A DNA stretch of 48,637 bases from Oscillospiraceae bacterium (GCA_034925865.1 JAYFRN010000018.1:1-48637), one strand, 5' to 3'; counted from the first letter of the stretch, positions 32,514 through 42,253 are shown. Notes: generated from the letters alone by a model not told the origin. Numbers and translations are program-made.

Positions 32514-34910
32514 TTGCTCGAATTAAAGAATATTAAAAAGACCTACCGTGTCGGAGATATAGAAACACGGGCGCTCGACGATGTCAGCGTGTCCTTCAGA
32601 TCGAAGGAATTTGTGGCGATCCTGGGTCCGAGCGGTTCCGGCAAGACGACCGCATTGAATATTATCGGCGGTCTTGACCGTTATGATTCCGGTGACCTGA
32701 AAATCAAAGGGAAGAGCACAAAAAAATTCACCGAAGCCGAATGGGATGCATATCGCAACAATTCGGTCGGCTTTGTATTTCAGAATTATAATCTGATTTC
32801 ACATATAGGCATTATCGCGAATGTAGAGCTGGGCATGACGCTCAGCGGCGTTTCCTCTGCCGAAAAGCGAGAACGCGCGATAAGTGTTCTCAAAGAAGTC
32901 GGGCTGGGGGATCATCTTCATAAAAAGCCGAATCAATTATCCGGCGGCCAGATGCAGCGCGTGGCGATTGCGCGGGCGCTTGCCAATAATCCGGAAATTT
33001 TACTTTGCGACGAGCCGACAGGGGCGCTCGATACCGCGACGAGCATGCAGATACTCGATATTATTAAAAAAATATCAGTTGACAGGCTTGTTATTATGGT
33101 CACCCACAATCCCGAACTTGCGGAAAAGTATGCCGACCGTATCGTGAAATTTGCGGACGGAAAAATAATATCGGATTCTCATCCGCATGAAGAAGGTCCG
33201 AAGGATGGAGCCTTCACGTTGAAAAAGACGAGCATGAGCTTTTTCACGGCGCTGAATCTTTCCTTTAACAATATAAAGACAAAACCCGGCCGCACTTTTC
33301 TCACTTCGTTTGCGTCCAGCATAGGAATTATCGGAATTGCCCTGATAATGAGCCTTTCGAGCGGCTTTCAATCAAAGGTCGACGAGTATCAGGCGGATGC
33401 ACTTTCCGAATTTCCCATAATAATAAGCCGCTCTGCAATGAACCTGGATAAAGACGTTCTTGCCGAAAGAGGTGCCAAAAAGCGCCAGGAAATAATAAAC
33501 AAGGTTGAAAACAATGAAACTTCCGATGATACCTCGGACGGGAAATATCCGAACACCGATTATGTGGTCGTCCACAATCCCGAGGAATCGAAAATCATCC
33601 ATAAAAACAATCTGACCGACGATTATATCGAATATTTAAACGCGATATCGCCCGATATCTGTAAAAGCATCGGATTCACGCGTATAGTTTCGATGAATCT
33701 GCTCCGCAGCTCGGACGGAGAGATCAAACAGGTTTCTATACCGATAGGCGTCACACAGGGACAGCCGTCTTCGGGATCGATGATGTCGAGCATGAACAAT
33801 GCCGGGCTTTCTTCTTTCCCGAAAACTCTTTCCGATACAGACGAGCCTTATCTCCAGTCGAATTACGATCTGCTCGCCGGTGGATATCCGAAGGATGAAT
33901 ATGACCTTGTGCTTATTGTGGACGATGAAAACCGCGTTGACTCGGCCGCGCTGTCCGCTCTTGGCTATACCGTTGAAAATGTCGATAAAATCAGCTTTTC
34001 CGATATAGTCGGAACGGAAATGAAGATAATTCCGAATGACATTTGGTATAAGAAAACCGAATACGGAAATTATCTGCCGGAAAAGGATTATGACACGATG
34101 TACGCGTCAGAGGATGCCGTGACGATACGCATATGCGGTATTCTGCGCCAGAAGAAAAGCGTGCAGATTTCGCTTCTCGGAAACGGCATAGCATACAGCG
34201 ACGAGCTTGCTGAAAAAATAGGCAGAATTTCTCATGATTCGGAGATCGTTAAGGCACAGCTTGATTCAGACACGAATGTATTCACGATGCAACCGGTCAA
34301 CGAAGATGAAAAGAAAAATGTCATTATGATGCTCGGCGGCGATTACACTCCGTATATGATTTTTGTATATCCGCGTGATTTTGAAACAAAGGAAGCCGTA
34401 ACCGAATATCTTGACTGGTATAACGACGGGAAAGACGAGGCGAATATGGTCATATATACCGACCTTGCCAAGAGCCTTTCCGATCTCACAAAGGGCATAA
34501 TCGACGGCATTGCGATAGTGCTTATTGCTTTTGCGGCGATATCTCTTGTCGTGAGCCTTATAATGATTTGTATTATCACTTACACTTCTGTTTTGGAGCG
34601 CACAAAGGAAATCGGTATTTTGAAAGCGCTGGGAGCGCGAAGAAAGGATATTACACGGGTGTTCGACGCGGAAACCTGCATAATAGGCACGTTTTCCGGC
34701 ACGCTTGGAATCGCGTTTGCGTATCTGCTGACGCTTCCCGCGAACGCGATAATATTTAACCTGACATCGCTTAAAAACGTGGCAACTTTGAGAATCACCG
34801 ACGCGGTGTTTCTGATTCTGATAAGCACCGTTCTCACGATGCTCGGAGGTCATGTTCCGGCGAAGCTTGGAAGCAAAAAGGACGCGGTAGAGGCGTTGAG
34901 AAGCGAATAA
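32514..34910 (+). CDS. ABC transporter with fused ATPase and FtsX-type permease
   Basis: A 798-residue protein starting with TTG, 8 bases after GGAGG (32501-32505). Residues 1-~225 are a LolD/MacB-type ATPase: Walker A GPSGSGKT at 38-45, LSGGQMQR signature, ILLCDEPTGALD. Then come one membrane helix (GRTFLTSFASSIGIIGIALIM), a ~330-residue extracytoplasmic domain, and three C-terminal FtsX helices with the ERTKEIGILKALGARRKDI loop. This is the MacB-like topology with the ATPase at the N terminus; Gram-positive relatives export peptides or lipids or give peptide resistance. Single-gene unit with its own terminator. Confidence 0.92.
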   Translation: MLELKNIKKTYRVGDIETRALDDVSVSFRSKEFVAILGPSGSGKTTALNIIGGLDRYDSGDLKIKGKSTKKFTEAEWDAYRNNSVGFVFQNYNLISHIGIIANVELGMTLSGVSSAEKRERAISVLKEVGLGDHLHKKPNQLSGGQMQRVAIARALANNPEILLCDEPTGALDTATSMQILDIIKKISVDRLVIMVTHNPELAEKYADRIVKFADGKIISDSHPHEEGPKDGAFTLKKTSMSFFTALNLSFNNIKTKPGRTFLTSFASSIGIIGIALIMSLSSGFQSKVDEYQADALSEFPIIISRSAMNLDKDVLAERGAKKRQEIINKVENNETSDDTSDGKYPNTDYVVVHNPEESKIIHKNNLTDDYIEYLNAISPDICKSIGFTRIVSMNLLRSSDGEIKQVSIPIGVTQGQPSSGSMMSSMNNAGLSSFPKTLSDTDEPYLQSNYDLLAGGYPKDEYDLVLIVDDENRVDSAALSALGYTVENVDKISFSDIVGTEMKIIPNDIWYKKTEYGNYLPEKDYDTMYASEDAVTIRICGILRQKKSVQISLLGNGIAYSDELAEKIGRISHDSEIVKAQLDSDTNVFTMQPVNEDEKKNVIMMLGGDYTPYMIFVYPRDFETKEAVTEYLDWYNDGKDEANMVIYTDLAKSLSDLTKGIIDGIAIVLIAFAAISLVVSLIMICIITYTSVLERTKEIGILKALGARRKDITRVFDAETCIIGTFSGTLGIAFAYLLTLPANAIIFNLTSLKNVATLRITDAVFLILISTVLTMLGGHVPAKLGSKKDAVEALRSE

Positions 34911-34935
34911 TAGAAAATTTGGAATTTAATAAAAG

Positions 34936-34964
34936 CAGACAGCCGAAAGTTGTCTGTTTTTTTT
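34936..34964 (+). terminator. Terminator of the fused ABC transporter gene
   Basis: CAGACAGC (34936-34943), loop CGAAA, GTTGTCTG (34949-34956, one G-U pair), then eight T. Confidence 0.92.
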
Positions 34965-34988
34965 ATTCCAAAGCGTCGAGTTTACACA

Positions 34989-35519
34989 TTATGAGAATGT
35001 ACACCACTCAGATGATAGAATTCCATACTCATATGTATCCTGCCAAATTGGTTGGTTATTGCCATCAGTCTTAAAATATATATTTTGTTTCAGATGTCCT
35101 TCTCTCCTCATATTTAATCGTTCAAGTAGTTTCCATGATCTTTCATTATCCGGATTACACATTGCTATAATACGTCGCGCATTATACTTCTGTATCGCAT
35201 AGTTTATAATGGCTCTGCCGCTTTCTGTGGCATATCCGTTTCCTTGATATTTGAGATTGAATACATATCCTAATTCCCAAGTATTAAAGTCCTGCTTCGA
35301 CAGATATATATTTCCTATCAGCTTTTTACTATCCTTCAGACAAACTGCCCAGAATGCATCATCCTTTGAACGCTTTATTGCTTCATTTCTACATTCATCT
35401 TCTGTAAAAACATCGTAAGGTTCATAAAAGACCACTTTCGGATCGGATAAATAATCATTTAAATCTTTCCAATCCTCAGGAGTAAAGCGTCTTATGAATA
35501 ATCTTTGTGTCTCTATCAT
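34989..35519 (-). CDS. GNAT N-acetyltransferase, RimJ/RimL type
   Basis: A 176-residue acetyltransferase. ETQRLFIRRFTPEDWKDLNDYLSD opens the fold, LGYVFNLKYQGNGYATESGRAIINYA is the acetyl-CoA (A) motif, and CNPDNERSWKLLERLNMRREG is the characteristic C-terminal part. The start at 35519 is chosen because GAGG lies 6 bases before it; the ATG four codons upstream lacks a site. The acceptor could be a ribosomal protein N terminus or a small amine; unknown. First gene of an AT-rich minus-strand group that differs in base composition from both flanks. Confidence 0.88.
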   Translation of the reverse strand: MIETQRLFIRRFTPEDWKDLNDYLSDPKVVFYEPYDVFTEDECRNEAIKRSKDDAFWAVCLKDSKKLIGNIYLSKQDFNTWELGYVFNLKYQGNGYATESGRAIINYAIQKYNARRIIAMCNPDNERSWKLLERLNMRREGHLKQNIYFKTDGNNQPIWQDTYEYGILSSEWCTFS

Positions 35520-35647
35520 ATTAAACCTCATTTGAAATAAATATTATCGATTAAATGAGTTTACTATTAAAGTATGAAATTGATTTGATTTGATTTCATA
35601 TTATAAGCATAATGGGAAGCTGGATTCTTGCCATGTTGACTTTGCCT

Positions 35648-36460
35648 TTAATTAAACTGTTCTCTATTTTTTATAATAAATTGAAAATTAAGATCTTCTA
35701 GATTATCGGGATACTTATAAAATTCAGTATCACATTCATTTAGAATTTCATCAACTGCTTCTGTCAGTATACTGTCAAGTAATTCTTGGCGATCGCTTTG
35801 ATCTTTTGGAAGGTTACCCCCTAGCGTTAAAAGTGCTTTATTGTAAATTTTCTCCGTTTGTTCTGCGCCTATTATATGTAATGAATTTGATGTTTCATTG
35901 GCAAAATCCCCACTGCTATTAAAGAAAAACTGAGAAAAGCCACCGTTATTAACTTCTGATTCGAACTGGATATTTAAATAGAATATCTTCTCTGCTTCTG
36001 TTAGCTTTCCGATATCTTCTCCATAATTACATTTTCGGCACAGATAACTATTCATAGCAATGAGAAATTGATTTTTATCAGAAATTTTCCAGATTGAAGC
36101 TAAATCGGTGTTCCAAAATGCGTTAGAATCTTGAAATGATTTATCAATTTGCTTTGCGTCTAAATGCTTCTTGATTTTTTTCGTTTCAAAATAATTTATT
36201 ATTACAAAGCCCGTACCTATGTTGAAAAATATTCTGTATGCCGTTAGAAATATCGTCTTCGTATCGTTAATTATTTTGATCATCGTGCCTAATCCATTAA
36301 GTTTAAATAATTCTGACTTATAGATCATATTCAGGGCAATTCGATCATTTTTTGTTACGATGTATAAATTATCGTTCTCCTCATGCAAGACACCCTTAGT
36401 AACTATCGTTTCTGAACCTATCGATTCGCCAACATAATATATAATTTTATATTCTTTCAT
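35648..36460 (-). CDS. DUF4375-domain protein
   Basis: A 270-residue protein. Residues ~150-265 match the DUF4375 pattern (LTEAEKIFYLNIQFESEVNNGGFSQFF-like core with the NGGFSQFFFNSSG motif, then GAEQTEKIYNKALLTLGG). The first ~100 residues are beta-rich with a hydrophobic patch (FLTAYRIFFNIGTGFVIINYF) and I do not recognise them. DUF4375 domains are often found near toxin or immunity genes, but the function is unknown. GGAG is 7 bases before the ATG. AT-rich codon use unlike the flanking housekeeping genes suggests transfer. Confidence 0.75.
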   Translation of the reverse strand: MKEYKIIYYVGESIGSETIVTKGVLHEENDNLYIVTKNDRIALNMIYKSELFKLNGLGTMIKIINDTKTIFLTAYRIFFNIGTGFVIINYFETKKIKKHLDAKQIDKSFQDSNAFWNTDLASIWKISDKNQFLIAMNSYLCRKCNYGEDIGKLTEAEKIFYLNIQFESEVNNGGFSQFFFNSSGDFANETSNSLHIIGAEQTEKIYNKALLTLGGNLPKDQSDRQELLDSILTEAVDEILNECDTEFYKYPDNLEDLNFQFIIKNREQFN

Positions 36461-36566
36461 ATTCAGACTCCAGAATTATAAATTTATTGTACGCATTTAC
36501 GGTAAAACCTATAGTACCAAAAATCGTATTGGGAATGTTGGAAAAGTTGCCATCTAAAGACAGTAA

Positions 36567-37049
36567 TTAACATTGATAATTGTGCCAATTTTTGTTCTTG
36601 AGTATTTCGATAGCTCTATTCCAATCAAGAGAATTATTGTCTGCAGAAAGAGCTTCGATTTCAATATAGTATTCGGTTTCTCGCAAGTCATTATGATGTA
36701 TATATGTGCCAAAGTCCAGAGAATATTCTTCGCCTTTCTGCACAATTAACACATCGATTAAGCGATCTTTGCTAAGAGTAAATCTGATTTCATCGAACTT
36801 TTTGACATGCATCCTTTTCAGAACTAGTTTAATAATCTCATAATAATTTGAAGCGACTATTTCAGCATCGTCAACATAGCATTTGGCAACATTCTCGTTC
36901 TCTATGGATGGAAGCGTAGAAGATAGCTTTTCTTCGATAGGTTTTATATATGCACATAGAGCATTCACAGCATCCTTAGCATTAGTTTCGTTACCATTTT
37001 TATGTGAGGAGATAAGCTGATCCATAAGTTTATTAAATTTCTTATCCAT
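36567..37049 (-). CDS. Hypothetical protein, 160 residues (AT-rich island)
   Basis: Not recognised. The N-terminal half is helical and charged (KFNKLMDQLISSHKNGNETN, NALCAYIKPIEEKL); the C-terminal half is a beta-rich, acidic domain (DEIRFTLSKDRLIDVLIV, EYSLDFGTYIHHND, EYYIEIEALSAD) with a general likeness to small bacterial immunity proteins. That likeness is only in overall shape. AAGGAG gives a good start. It lies between the DUF4375 and PIN genes. Confidence 0.65.
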   Translation of the reverse strand: MDKKFNKLMDQLISSHKNGNETNAKDAVNALCAYIKPIEEKLSSTLPSIENENVAKCYVDDAEIVASNYYEIIKLVLKRMHVKKFDEIRFTLSKDRLIDVLIVQKGEEYSLDFGTYIHHNDLRETEYYIEIEALSADNNSLDWNRAIEILKNKNWHNYQC

Positions 37050-37149
37050 ATAAAGTTCTCCTTAATTCATTTTATTATCTTCTTTAATTACAGATATTTC
37101 ACCCACGTAAAGTTATGGAACTTATGAACATAATGAGAAGCACATTACT

Positions 37150-38214
37150 TTACATTTCAAGATGAATGTCGTAGTATTCATCAATATTTTTACTAATTAA
37201 AATTAAATCTGAAACTGAAGATAGAGGCAATTCGTCTTCAGTCCTTCCTTCAAGCCATTGATATAATTTTAATTCACTTTTGTCATCCCAACTATCTAAT
37301 TCGCGACATTTTTCAAGTTTCATAGAAATATCAGCTATTATAGCTTTTCTAATAACCTGCACATTACCCGGTTGTTTTAATGCGTCAGATTCAACAATAT
37401 CTACCATTTTACAAATATGCTCGTTTTCGCATTTTGCATTTTTCTCAATATATTCATCTGTAACGTCATCGAAATTATCATAAGCTCCAGCTTCTTCTGT
37501 ATCTATTGACATTTCCTTCTTACTATTGAGATGTTTATCAATCAGTCTTAGGTTCAGTTTTTCTTCAAATTGCTCTATTCCATATATAATTAGAATCTCA
37601 AGGTTTTCACATTTGTACTTTTCTTTGAGTTTGCCTTTTTCAAAGAATCCGTTGTCATATGTTATTAAATAAACTTTATCTTCACCTGTAATATGTTGTT
37701 TCATAAAGCAGTACATGCTATCAATAATAAAAGAATCATTAACTTGCTTTTCGGTTATTAATCCTTTTATTTTGCGTTTTTCAGTTTCACATATTATTTC
37801 TGGTGTCAAAGCTAATTTGACTATTCTTTTCTCGTCAAAGAATCCAACGAGTTCTTGATAGTATTTATTCCAAACAAGTAGTTTATTACCTTGATAATCA
37901 TCAACTGTACTAAGTAATTTTGATACTAAGTCATGACTTTCATTCCACATCTTACTCTTCGTACCCTCAATAGACATCTTTAATAATCTGCAATTGTTTA
38001 GGATGTCATTGCTAATATAGGAATTTTGCTTTTCAAGCTCTAACTGAATCACCTCTGGCAACAATACCGTATAATAGTTACTTTCTGCTAGAGTTTTCAA
38101 TTCAAGGATTATTGAACTTGTTTCATTGCTTATGGGTTCAAAGTATGATTTCATTTTATAATTATGAAGCAATAGTTTAATGTAAACATTTGTATCAAAA
38201 CACAAATATATCAT
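37150..38214 (-). CDS. PIN-domain protein with C-terminal extension
   Basis: A 354-residue protein. Residues 1-~205 form a PIN-type nuclease domain: CFDTNVYIKLL with D7, LPEVIQLELEKQ with E59, VNDSFIIDSMYCFM with D160 and D165, and YLITYDNGFFE with D187. These acidic residues would hold the metal for RNA cleavage. The C-terminal ~150 residues are acidic and helical and unrecognised (EYIEKNAKCENEHICKMVDIVE, WLEGRTEDELPLSSVSDLI). It is larger than VapC toxins and has no small antitoxin gene beside it. Ribosome binding site GAAAGGAAA. Function could be RNA defence or turnover. Confidence 0.78.
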   Translation of the reverse strand: MIYLCFDTNVYIKLLLHNYKMKSYFEPISNETSSIILELKTLAESNYYTVLLPEVIQLELEKQNSYISNDILNNCRLLKMSIEGTKSKMWNESHDLVSKLLSTVDDYQGNKLLVWNKYYQELVGFFDEKRIVKLALTPEIICETEKRKIKGLITEKQVNDSFIIDSMYCFMKQHITGEDKVYLITYDNGFFEKGKLKEKYKCENLEILIIYGIEQFEEKLNLRLIDKHLNSKKEMSIDTEEAGAYDNFDDVTDEYIEKNAKCENEHICKMVDIVESDALKQPGNVQVIRKAIIADISMKLEKCRELDSWDDKSELKLYQWLEGRTEDELPLSSVSDLILISKNIDEYYDIHLEM

Positions 38215-38392
38215 TTATTTGTTTCCTTTCGAGCTTCTCATTATTGCTACAATGCGCACGCCCTACGCACATCACTCATTAAAATAAACCCACAACCCCG
38301 CTTTTTATGCCCTATATTAACAACTTTAATATATATTACTACATTTCCCGACAAACATCAACCATAATTTTACCATTTTGACAAAAATATTA

Positions 38393-38432
38393 AAAAAAAT
38401 CAGGAGTCACGGCTTTAAATCCGCGGCTCCTG
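38393..38432 (-). terminator. Terminator of the GntR-ABC operon
   Basis: On the minus strand CAGGAGCCGCGG...CCGTGACTCCTG (arms within 38401-38432) is followed by ATTTTTTTT. A second hairpin (AATCCGC-TT-GCGGATT, 38470-38485) ends one base into the permease stop codon region. Confidence 0.85.
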
Positions 38433-38485
38433 TTTTATATTCAGTCTGTCTATCCCCTGCCGGAGCGATTAAATCCGCTTGCGGA

Positions 38486-40894
38486 TTATTGCTCTTTTAC
38501 ATACACCAGCGAATATCCGTCCTCTTTTTCCGCATAAAGAACATATACATCTCCATCCGGATTATAGAAATCGAGTATACCGTATTCTATGGGGACGATA
38601 TCTTTATCGTTCATAAAAGCGTTTATATCAGTCACTTCAATTTCTTCGGTCGGTGACGGAGCGGACATATCGTTATTCAGCTTATAAACATGCTTGACGG
38701 AATTGACAAGGCTTGTATATTCCGCCGAATCGTTGCCGCCGACGCCTTCGGATTTAAGAAACGCAACGGTGTTGCCGAATTCCGCGGGAATCGCGTAGGG
38801 AATTGAAATCTGTGTCCCGGCGGGATAATTCGCGAATATGCCTGTGCCGTCGGAATTGAATATGACGGATACATAATATCCTGATGAACCGGAAAGCTCC
38901 TCCAGCGATGCATCGGCATAGTCCTTTTTAAGGGCTTCGACAAGCTTATTGAGCTTATCTCCGTCGATTTTGACCTTGTCCGAATAGTCCTGCGCTGTTC
39001 CGTTGAAAATGCTTTGCTTTTCGATATAATTCAGGATATCCGCGTCGCCTATCTTTTCCGTTATATCCGGAACTGATGTGAGAGAATAGTCGTTGGCGGC
39101 CTCATAGACGGAAAACGCGGCGGCATATGCGTTCTTTTTCGATTCAAGAAGCTTGATAATGCCCGGAGCATAACAACCCTTTTTTATCAGCCCGTAAAGC
39201 GCATCTCCGGCTGTTTTATCCTCTGCCGTGACAAGAGAAATGAATGAATAATAAGTGTTGCTTTCCAATTTCCATTTGAACGCAAGCTCGGTATACGCGT
39301 TCGAAATAAACGGCATATAGTTGTAGGAGGGAAGCTGTTTTCCGCTTTGATTGGCTTTATTAATGGCGGTGATCAGCTTTATCGCATCTGATTTTTCCGC
39401 AAGCTCTGAGGAAGAATCAAGCTCAATTGAGCTGAAGGCGTCATTGCCCGTAATGCCGTTATAGCTGTACATTCCGTCGGTGCCGAAAACGATCTTAAGA
39501 CTGTCGGCGTTCTCGGCGGATATATCAGGCAGTCTGAAAAATCCGAAAAAATCGATGAATACAAAGCATGCGATCAAACCTGTAATGACGGCGAGGAGGA
39601 CAAGATGCTTGATATTCTTGAAAGCTGCCTTGATCGAGCCTTCGAAAATCGAATTCAGCGCTATATAACTGAGAACACAGCCTATGCCGATTCCCACGAA
39701 AAGCCATACAAGCTTGCCGTTGCCTATCGCGTAGAAAAACGCGGCACAGGCAATGGTGGCTATGACCATCAGTATATGCTGCAGAGGATATCTGAGCTTC
39801 ATGAACGGGCTGGGGAGAGATACGTTGTCCGCGCGTTTATGCTTGAAAATAAGCATGGCGAGGAATATTATCGCCGCGGCCGCGGCAAGGTAAATTATTA
39901 TCTCCAAAGCTCCCAAATGCGTGCCTTTTTGCGCGAATTCAATAAACTTGAAAAACGGAGACGAATGGAATATAAAATCGTGAAGACCTTTGGAGTTGTT
40001 TACAAAGTCGGCGAACTGACCGTTGTCCATACCCGAAATGGCGCCTCCGAGTATGAAAAAGGCTCCGAAATAAAAGTTTAACGAAAGGTATATAAACAGC
40101 GAGACTGCTTTTGAATTTGCCGATACGGAGGAAAGAAGCGAAAGCGCGTAGAACAGTATAAAGAAAAACAATGAATACAGGTAAAATACTCCAAAGCCTG
40201 CCCACAGCTCGCCGTAGGAGACATATTTGGTGATCCCGGCCGTAATCAAAATAGACGGAGTCAGGATCATTGAGATTGTATATGGAATAAGCGTAAAGAG
40301 CATTCCGCTTAAGGCTGAACCGGCAAAATATTCGTTTCTCCTGACCGGCATTGCTCCGAAAAAGTCAGAGCTTTTCTTTGATTTGTCAAAGGCAAATACT
40401 ATCTGAGTGCAGAAAAAAGCCAGAATAGCGAGTATGATGATGCTGATGGGAAATTCATAGCCTTTAATTGAATATGTCCTTTCGGCCGCTTTCGTGATGC
40501 GGGTTTTATACAATGACACATTCGATTCAAGCATTTCCTCAGGGTATTGAGAATCAAAATACTGCTGAACCAGGTATATGCGGGCCGCCGCATATTCCGG
40601 TTTCTGCATCATCGAATCGGCGTAAGCGTAATCATATTTTTTGGTTTCGGTTTCAACGCCGGTCAGTGATCTGCCGTCCGCTTTTGCCTGAGCCGCGAGC
40701 TTGCAGGATGCTTCCTCGGCTATCATATCTGATTCCGCGGAGGAGGTTTCCGTATTATATATAAGAAGCCCGATGATCGGCCCGAGTATGATCAGGATTA
40801 TCAGTATGACGAGAATCACCGACCAGTTGTTGAAAAGCGAATGTCTGATGTATGACGGAATATTTCCGCTGCGGCGTTTTACAGCGTTAAGCAT
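38486..40894 (-). CDS. Large ABC-type permease of the YtrA-like operon
   Basis: An 802-residue membrane protein. ATG 40894 is chosen since GGAGG lies 8 bases upstream; a GTG at 40903 would add three residues. About a dozen membrane segments occupy residues ~25-470 (for example WSVILVILIILIILGPIIGLLIY, IIILAILAFFCTQIVFAF, LFFFILFYALSLLSSV). The C-terminal ~340 residues form a large soluble domain (DISAENADSLKIVFGTDGMYSYNG onward), probably extracytoplasmic, with no recognised motif. The KSSDFFGAMPVRRNEYF segment is typical of ABC-2-like permeases in GntR-linked operons. Overlaps the ATPase gene by 8 bases. Substrate unknown. Confidence 0.85.
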   Translation of the reverse strand: MLNAVKRRSGNIPSYIRHSLFNNWSVILVILIILIILGPIIGLLIYNTETSSAESDMIAEEASCKLAAQAKADGRSLTGVETETKKYDYAYADSMMQKPEYAAARIYLVQQYFDSQYPEEMLESNVSLYKTRITKAAERTYSIKGYEFPISIIILAILAFFCTQIVFAFDKSKKSSDFFGAMPVRRNEYFAGSALSGMLFTLIPYTISMILTPSILITAGITKYVSYGELWAGFGVFYLYSLFFFILFYALSLLSSVSANSKAVSLFIYLSLNFYFGAFFILGGAISGMDNGQFADFVNNSKGLHDFIFHSSPFFKFIEFAQKGTHLGALEIIIYLAAAAAIIFLAMLIFKHKRADNVSLPSPFMKLRYPLQHILMVIATIACAAFFYAIGNGKLVWLFVGIGIGCVLSYIALNSIFEGSIKAAFKNIKHLVLLAVITGLIACFVFIDFFGFFRLPDISAENADSLKIVFGTDGMYSYNGITGNDAFSSIELDSSSELAEKSDAIKLITAINKANQSGKQLPSYNYMPFISNAYTELAFKWKLESNTYYSFISLVTAEDKTAGDALYGLIKKGCYAPGIIKLLESKKNAYAAAFSVYEAANDYSLTSVPDITEKIGDADILNYIEKQSIFNGTAQDYSDKVKIDGDKLNKLVEALKKDYADASLEELSGSSGYYVSVIFNSDGTGIFANYPAGTQISIPYAIPAEFGNTVAFLKSEGVGGNDSAEYTSLVNSVKHVYKLNNDMSAPSPTEEIEVTDINAFMNDKDIVPIEYGILDFYNPDGDVYVLYAEKEDGYSLVYVKEQ

Positions 40895-41816
40895 TGCTGT
40901 CACCTCCGTGAATCAGTTTGTTGAGCCCGCGTGAATTCAGCTCATATGCGAAGATTTCTTCGAGAGTGAGAGGGAGAGCCTCATAATAGTTTACGCTTGT
41001 CCCGGCTTCTGACGCGCGGTTTCTTATTCTGTGTTCAAATTCCGCGGGACTTCCGTTTGCGATGAAGCTGATCAGCTTTCCCGCGTGCGAGAGATTTTTC
41101 GGCTCGAATTCATCAAGCGGTATCTCGGCACCCGAAAAAACGAGCTGAACCTTAAAAACATTGTCCTTGAGATCATCTATGCAGCGGTTTATAAGAAGTC
41201 TTCCGTCGTGAATCAGCGCGATATGATCGCAAAGCTGTTCCATTTCCCGGAGGTTGTGCGAGGATAAAATCACGGTTGTACCGTTGTCGGCGACGTCGGC
41301 CATAAGTCTGCCGGCGGCAAATGCCCGCATAAGCGGATCGAGTCCGTCAAAGGTCTCGTCGCAGAAAAGGTATTTCGGCATGACCGAAAGAGATAGGATA
41401 ACCTCACCCTGGCGGCGCATACCCTTAGAAAAAGTATTGACCTTTCTTTTTTTGTCAAGTCCGAATGATGAGCAGAATTCGTTGAATCTCTTATATGAAA
41501 AACCCTTATAAAACAATGCGTATACGGCGGCTGTGTCCTCAAGTGTCGCCCCGGCGGGATAATACTGGTCATCTGATATATATGCGATGTTATTTTTCAG
41601 GCTGTTGTTGTCAAAAACGGTTTGTCCGTCGATTAAAAGCGTTCCTGAATCCTGTTTATAAATTCCCGCGAGTATGCGGAGAAGCGTTGATTTTCCGGCG
41701 CCGTTCGTACCGACAAGTCCCATAACGGATCCGCTCTTCAGATTGAAGGTAATATCCGAAAGAGATTTTATGCCGGTCGACTGATAGGTTTTGGATAAAT
41801 TATTTATCGTTATCAT
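40887..41816 (-). CDS. ABC transporter ATPase of the YtrA-like operon
   Basis: A 309-residue ATPase: Walker A GTNGAGKST, YISDDQYYPAGATLED, a variant signature (TFSKGMRRQGEVIL in place of LSGGQ), Walker B YLFCDETFDGLD, switch LSSHNLREMEQLCD. The C-terminal ~90 residues resemble the tail of exporter-type ATPases. It overlaps the regulator by 17 bases and the permease by 8, so the three are translationally linked. Probably an exporter or sensor of cell-envelope-active compounds, by analogy with YtrBCDEF (inference). Confidence 0.92.
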   Translation of the reverse strand: MITINNLSKTYQSTGIKSLSDITFNLKSGSVMGLVGTNGAGKSTLLRILAGIYKQDSGTLLIDGQTVFDNNSLKNNIAYISDDQYYPAGATLEDTAAVYALFYKGFSYKRFNEFCSSFGLDKKRKVNTFSKGMRRQGEVILSLSVMPKYLFCDETFDGLDPLMRAFAAGRLMADVADNGTTVILSSHNLREMEQLCDHIALIHDGRLLINRCIDDLKDNVFKVQLVFSGAEIPLDEFEPKNLSHAGKLISFIANGSPAEFEHRIRNRASEAGTSVNYYEALPLTLEEIFAYELNSRGLNKLIHGGDSNA

Positions 41817-42195
41817 TTTTATTTTTTTCGCTCCCTTCCGGTGAAACTGAAAGCCATTGATTCAAGGTCTGCTTCGAAATACCTGATCCCTCCGCTTCGC
41901 ATACGAGCTGATCAAGCTTTGATTTGATTTCCTCGCGCTGCTTTTCCTTGATTGATGAAACGTCCTCCGATATGAATACGCCTTTCCCTTGAACCGTCTG
42001 CGCGATGCCTTCGCGTTCAAGCTCGGTGTAAGCTCTCATGATCGTATTTGGGTTGATTCCGAGTGAAAGGCTTAAAGACCTGACGCTCGGAAGCTTATCA
42101 CCGCCGTTGAGCACTCCTGTCGAAATCAACAGCTTGATGTTTGATGCAATCTGTTCGTAAATAGGACGGCGGTCCTTGAAATCCACGGTGATCAT
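41800..42195 (-). CDS. GntR-family regulator, YtrA type
   Basis: A 131-residue repressor. The winged helix is complete (DRRPIYEQIASNIKLLIS, GGDKLPSVRSLSLSLGINPNTIMRAY, ELEREGIAQTVQGKGVFI). The short C-terminal helical part (about 75-131) replaces a ligand domain, as in the YtrA subfamily, whose members repress ABC transporter operons and respond to cell-wall stress. GGGAGAG precedes the ATG. The inverted repeat over its own promoter (42217-42253) has the family's AGTGTA/TACACT half-sites. Confidence 0.93.
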   Translation of the reverse strand: MITVDFKDRRPIYEQIASNIKLLISTGVLNGGDKLPSVRSLSLSLGINPNTIMRAYTELEREGIAQTVQGKGVFISEDVSSIKEKQREEIKSKLDQLVCEAEGSGISKQTLNQWLSVSPEGSEKNKNDNDK

Positions 42196-42216
42196 TTCGC
42201 TCTCTCCCTTCTAAAA

Positions 42217-42253
42217 AGTGTAACTGTATTAATTGTATTAACACAGTTACACT
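42217..42253. promoter_or_regulatory. YtrA-type operator with unusually wide spacing
   Basis: AGTGTAACTGT (42217-42227) and ACAGTTACACT (42243-42253) are perfect 11-bp arms with a 15-base centre. The outer half-sites AGTGTA/TACACT are 25 bases apart. The repeat begins in the -10 box and covers the start point. The centre contains TGTATTAATTGTATTAA, a direct repeat. Confidence 0.8.

Noticed and set aside
34266-34853. Minus-strand open frame of 195 codons
   Set aside because: It is opposite the FtsX-type membrane domain of the ABC transporter; no start signal.
37150-38214. VapBC-type toxin-antitoxin pair
   Set aside because: The PIN protein is more than twice the VapC length, and no small antitoxin gene with an overlapping start is next to it.
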